Origin: CAZKMM01 sp964553915
GTDB taxonomy: Bacteria; RBG-13-61-14; DRUE01
Reading direction: 5' to 3'
Length of the DNA stretch: 5,851 nucleotides
Assembly: GCA_964553915.1 (NCBI GenBank)
Contig: CAZKMM010000140.1
Coordinates: 1 to 5,851, forward strand
Shown here piece after piece: positions 5,474 through 5,851 of the stretch (position 1 is the stretch's first letter; each line of letters starts with the position of its first letter). The notes under the pieces were generated by a model. The model did not search any database and was not told the origin of the DNA. It worked only from the letters and a program-made list of their open reading frames with translations. The position numbers and the translations under genes were made by a program.

Positions 5474-5713
5474 CTATCCAGGGAAGAAGTCTTTGCTTTG
5501 ACTCTTTTTTTCTTCTTCCCTGCTGTTCTCAATTAAAGACTGAAAATTGAGAAGCCTGCTTTCTCTGAGCAGTGGGAGAATAATCTTCCAGATTCCTGCA
5601 TCAATTCCTGCTATAATCAATCTCTGCTTTTTAATCTTTTTAGAACCCAGCCCGTTATCGCCATAGACAATTACCAGAAAGAAAATCCCACCAATAACCA
5701 ATATCTTTTTCAT
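5474..5713 (-). pseudogene. N-terminal remnant of an alkaline-phosphatase-superfamily phosphodiesterase/nucleotide pyrophosphatase
   Basis: The 79-residue frame has a hydrophobic N-terminal segment (residues 4-17, after M-K-K), which looks like a signal peptide or membrane anchor. RLIIAGIDAGIWKIILPLLR (31-50) and L-L-N-F-Q-S-L-I-E-N (54-63) follow. This matches the opening of type I phosphodiesterase/nucleotide pyrophosphatase-like proteins: V-I-G-I-D-G-x-x-W-x-x-x-x-P-L-L, then L-P-N-L-x-x-L-x-E-x-G. Asp38 stands where the metal-binding Asp should be. After residue 64 the similarity stops in a charged tail and a TAG. Family members normally run several hundred residues with more metal ligands, and the 55 bases left before the glycosyltransferase end hold no continuation. 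So it is probably a truncated remnant and should be inactive. AAGGG sits only two bases before the ATG. A small genuine membrane protein is the alternative. Confidence 0.55.
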
Positions 5714-5747
5714 TACCCTTATTTTAATTTTTTAACAATCAACCCGC

Positions 5748-5789
5748 AAAAAAATAGCAGAAGGCGGAGGTTTTATCTCCGCCTTCTGC
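5748..5789 (-). terminator. Rho-independent terminator for leftward transcription
   Basis: GCAGAAGGCGGAG (5757-5769) and CTCCGCCTTCTGC (5777-5789) form a perfect 13-base stem with a 7-base loop. On the minus strand it is followed by TA and then seven T (5754-5748). The T run on that side only marks it as ending a transcript that enters from the right. The gene or RNA it serves lies in the last 60 bases or beyond the window. Confidence 0.88.
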
Positions 5790-5791
5790 CT

Positions 5792-5811
5792 CTCGGTGCA
5801 TCAACACCGAG
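5792..5811. repeat. Second hairpin next to the terminator
   Basis: CTCGGTG (5792-5798) and CACCGAG (5805-5811) form a perfect 7-base stem with a 6-base loop, just two bases from the terminator stem. It has no adjacent T run, so alone it is not a terminator. On the minus strand it would precede the terminator and may be the 3' structured part of a transcript. The final 40 bases (5812-5851) show nothing I can name. Confidence 0.6.
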
Positions 5812-5851
5812 GAAAAAGGAGGGGCGAGCTTTGGCTTGGGCTCATTATTTA

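Noticed and set aside
1..5851. CRISPR array, tRNA, rRNA, complete insertion sequence or riboswitch
   Set aside because: I saw no spaced direct repeats, tRNA-like or rRNA-like sequence, transposase or terminal repeats, and the 35-base operon leader is too short for a riboswitch.

Overview
This window holds a plus-strand polyhydroxyalkanoate (PHA) gene cluster built around a class III (two-subunit, PhaE-PhaC) PHA synthase. It is flanked by the edge of a leftward DNA-binding gene on the left, and by a decayed leftward gene plus a leftward terminator on the right. The genes use ordinary Shine-Dalgarno (SD) sites, a sigma70-type promoter and the standard code (both TAA and TGA stops), and composition is moderately AT-rich. 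A Gram-negative bacterium is the most natural reading. The PhaE/PhaC type, the small helical PHA proteins and the coiled-coil/GAF protein recall deltaproteobacterial and related uncultured lineages, but nothing here fixes the taxon.

Layout. Positions 1-111 (minus) are the N-terminal part of a helix-turn-helix protein of the excisionase/MerR-like type, cut by the window edge and lacking an ATG. Positions 112-448 are AT-rich with no convincing gene. A near-consensus promoter (449-477) and a strong ribosome-binding site (505-511) start the operon. Then follow a phasin-like 87-residue protein (520-783), a 157-residue helical protein resembling PhaE/PhaR/phasins (783-1256), phaE (1253-2377) and phaC (2395-3516). 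The first three genes overlap by 1 and 4 bases and phaC follows 17 bases later, so these four are very probably one transcript with coupled translation. After a weak A/T hairpin come a coiled-coil plus GAF-domain protein (3550-4410) and a membrane-anchored family 2 glycosyltransferase (4459-5418), both with poor SD sites.

Right flank. Positions 5474-5713 (minus) encode a 79-residue N-terminal stub of an alkaline-phosphatase-superfamily phosphodiesterase, probably a pseudogene. Positions 5748-5789 form a clear rho-independent terminator for leftward transcription entering from beyond the window, preceded on that strand by a second hairpin (5792-5811).

Working model: PhaC polymerises (R)-3-hydroxyacyl-CoA, PhaE activates it, and the two small amphipathic proteins probably coat granules or assist synthase assembly. 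The GAF/coiled-coil protein is the least explained partner and may sense a ligand or act as a scaffold. No phaA, phaB, phaJ or depolymerase lies in the window, so precursor supply must be encoded elsewhere. Functions are inferred from motifs read by eye; no database search was possible.
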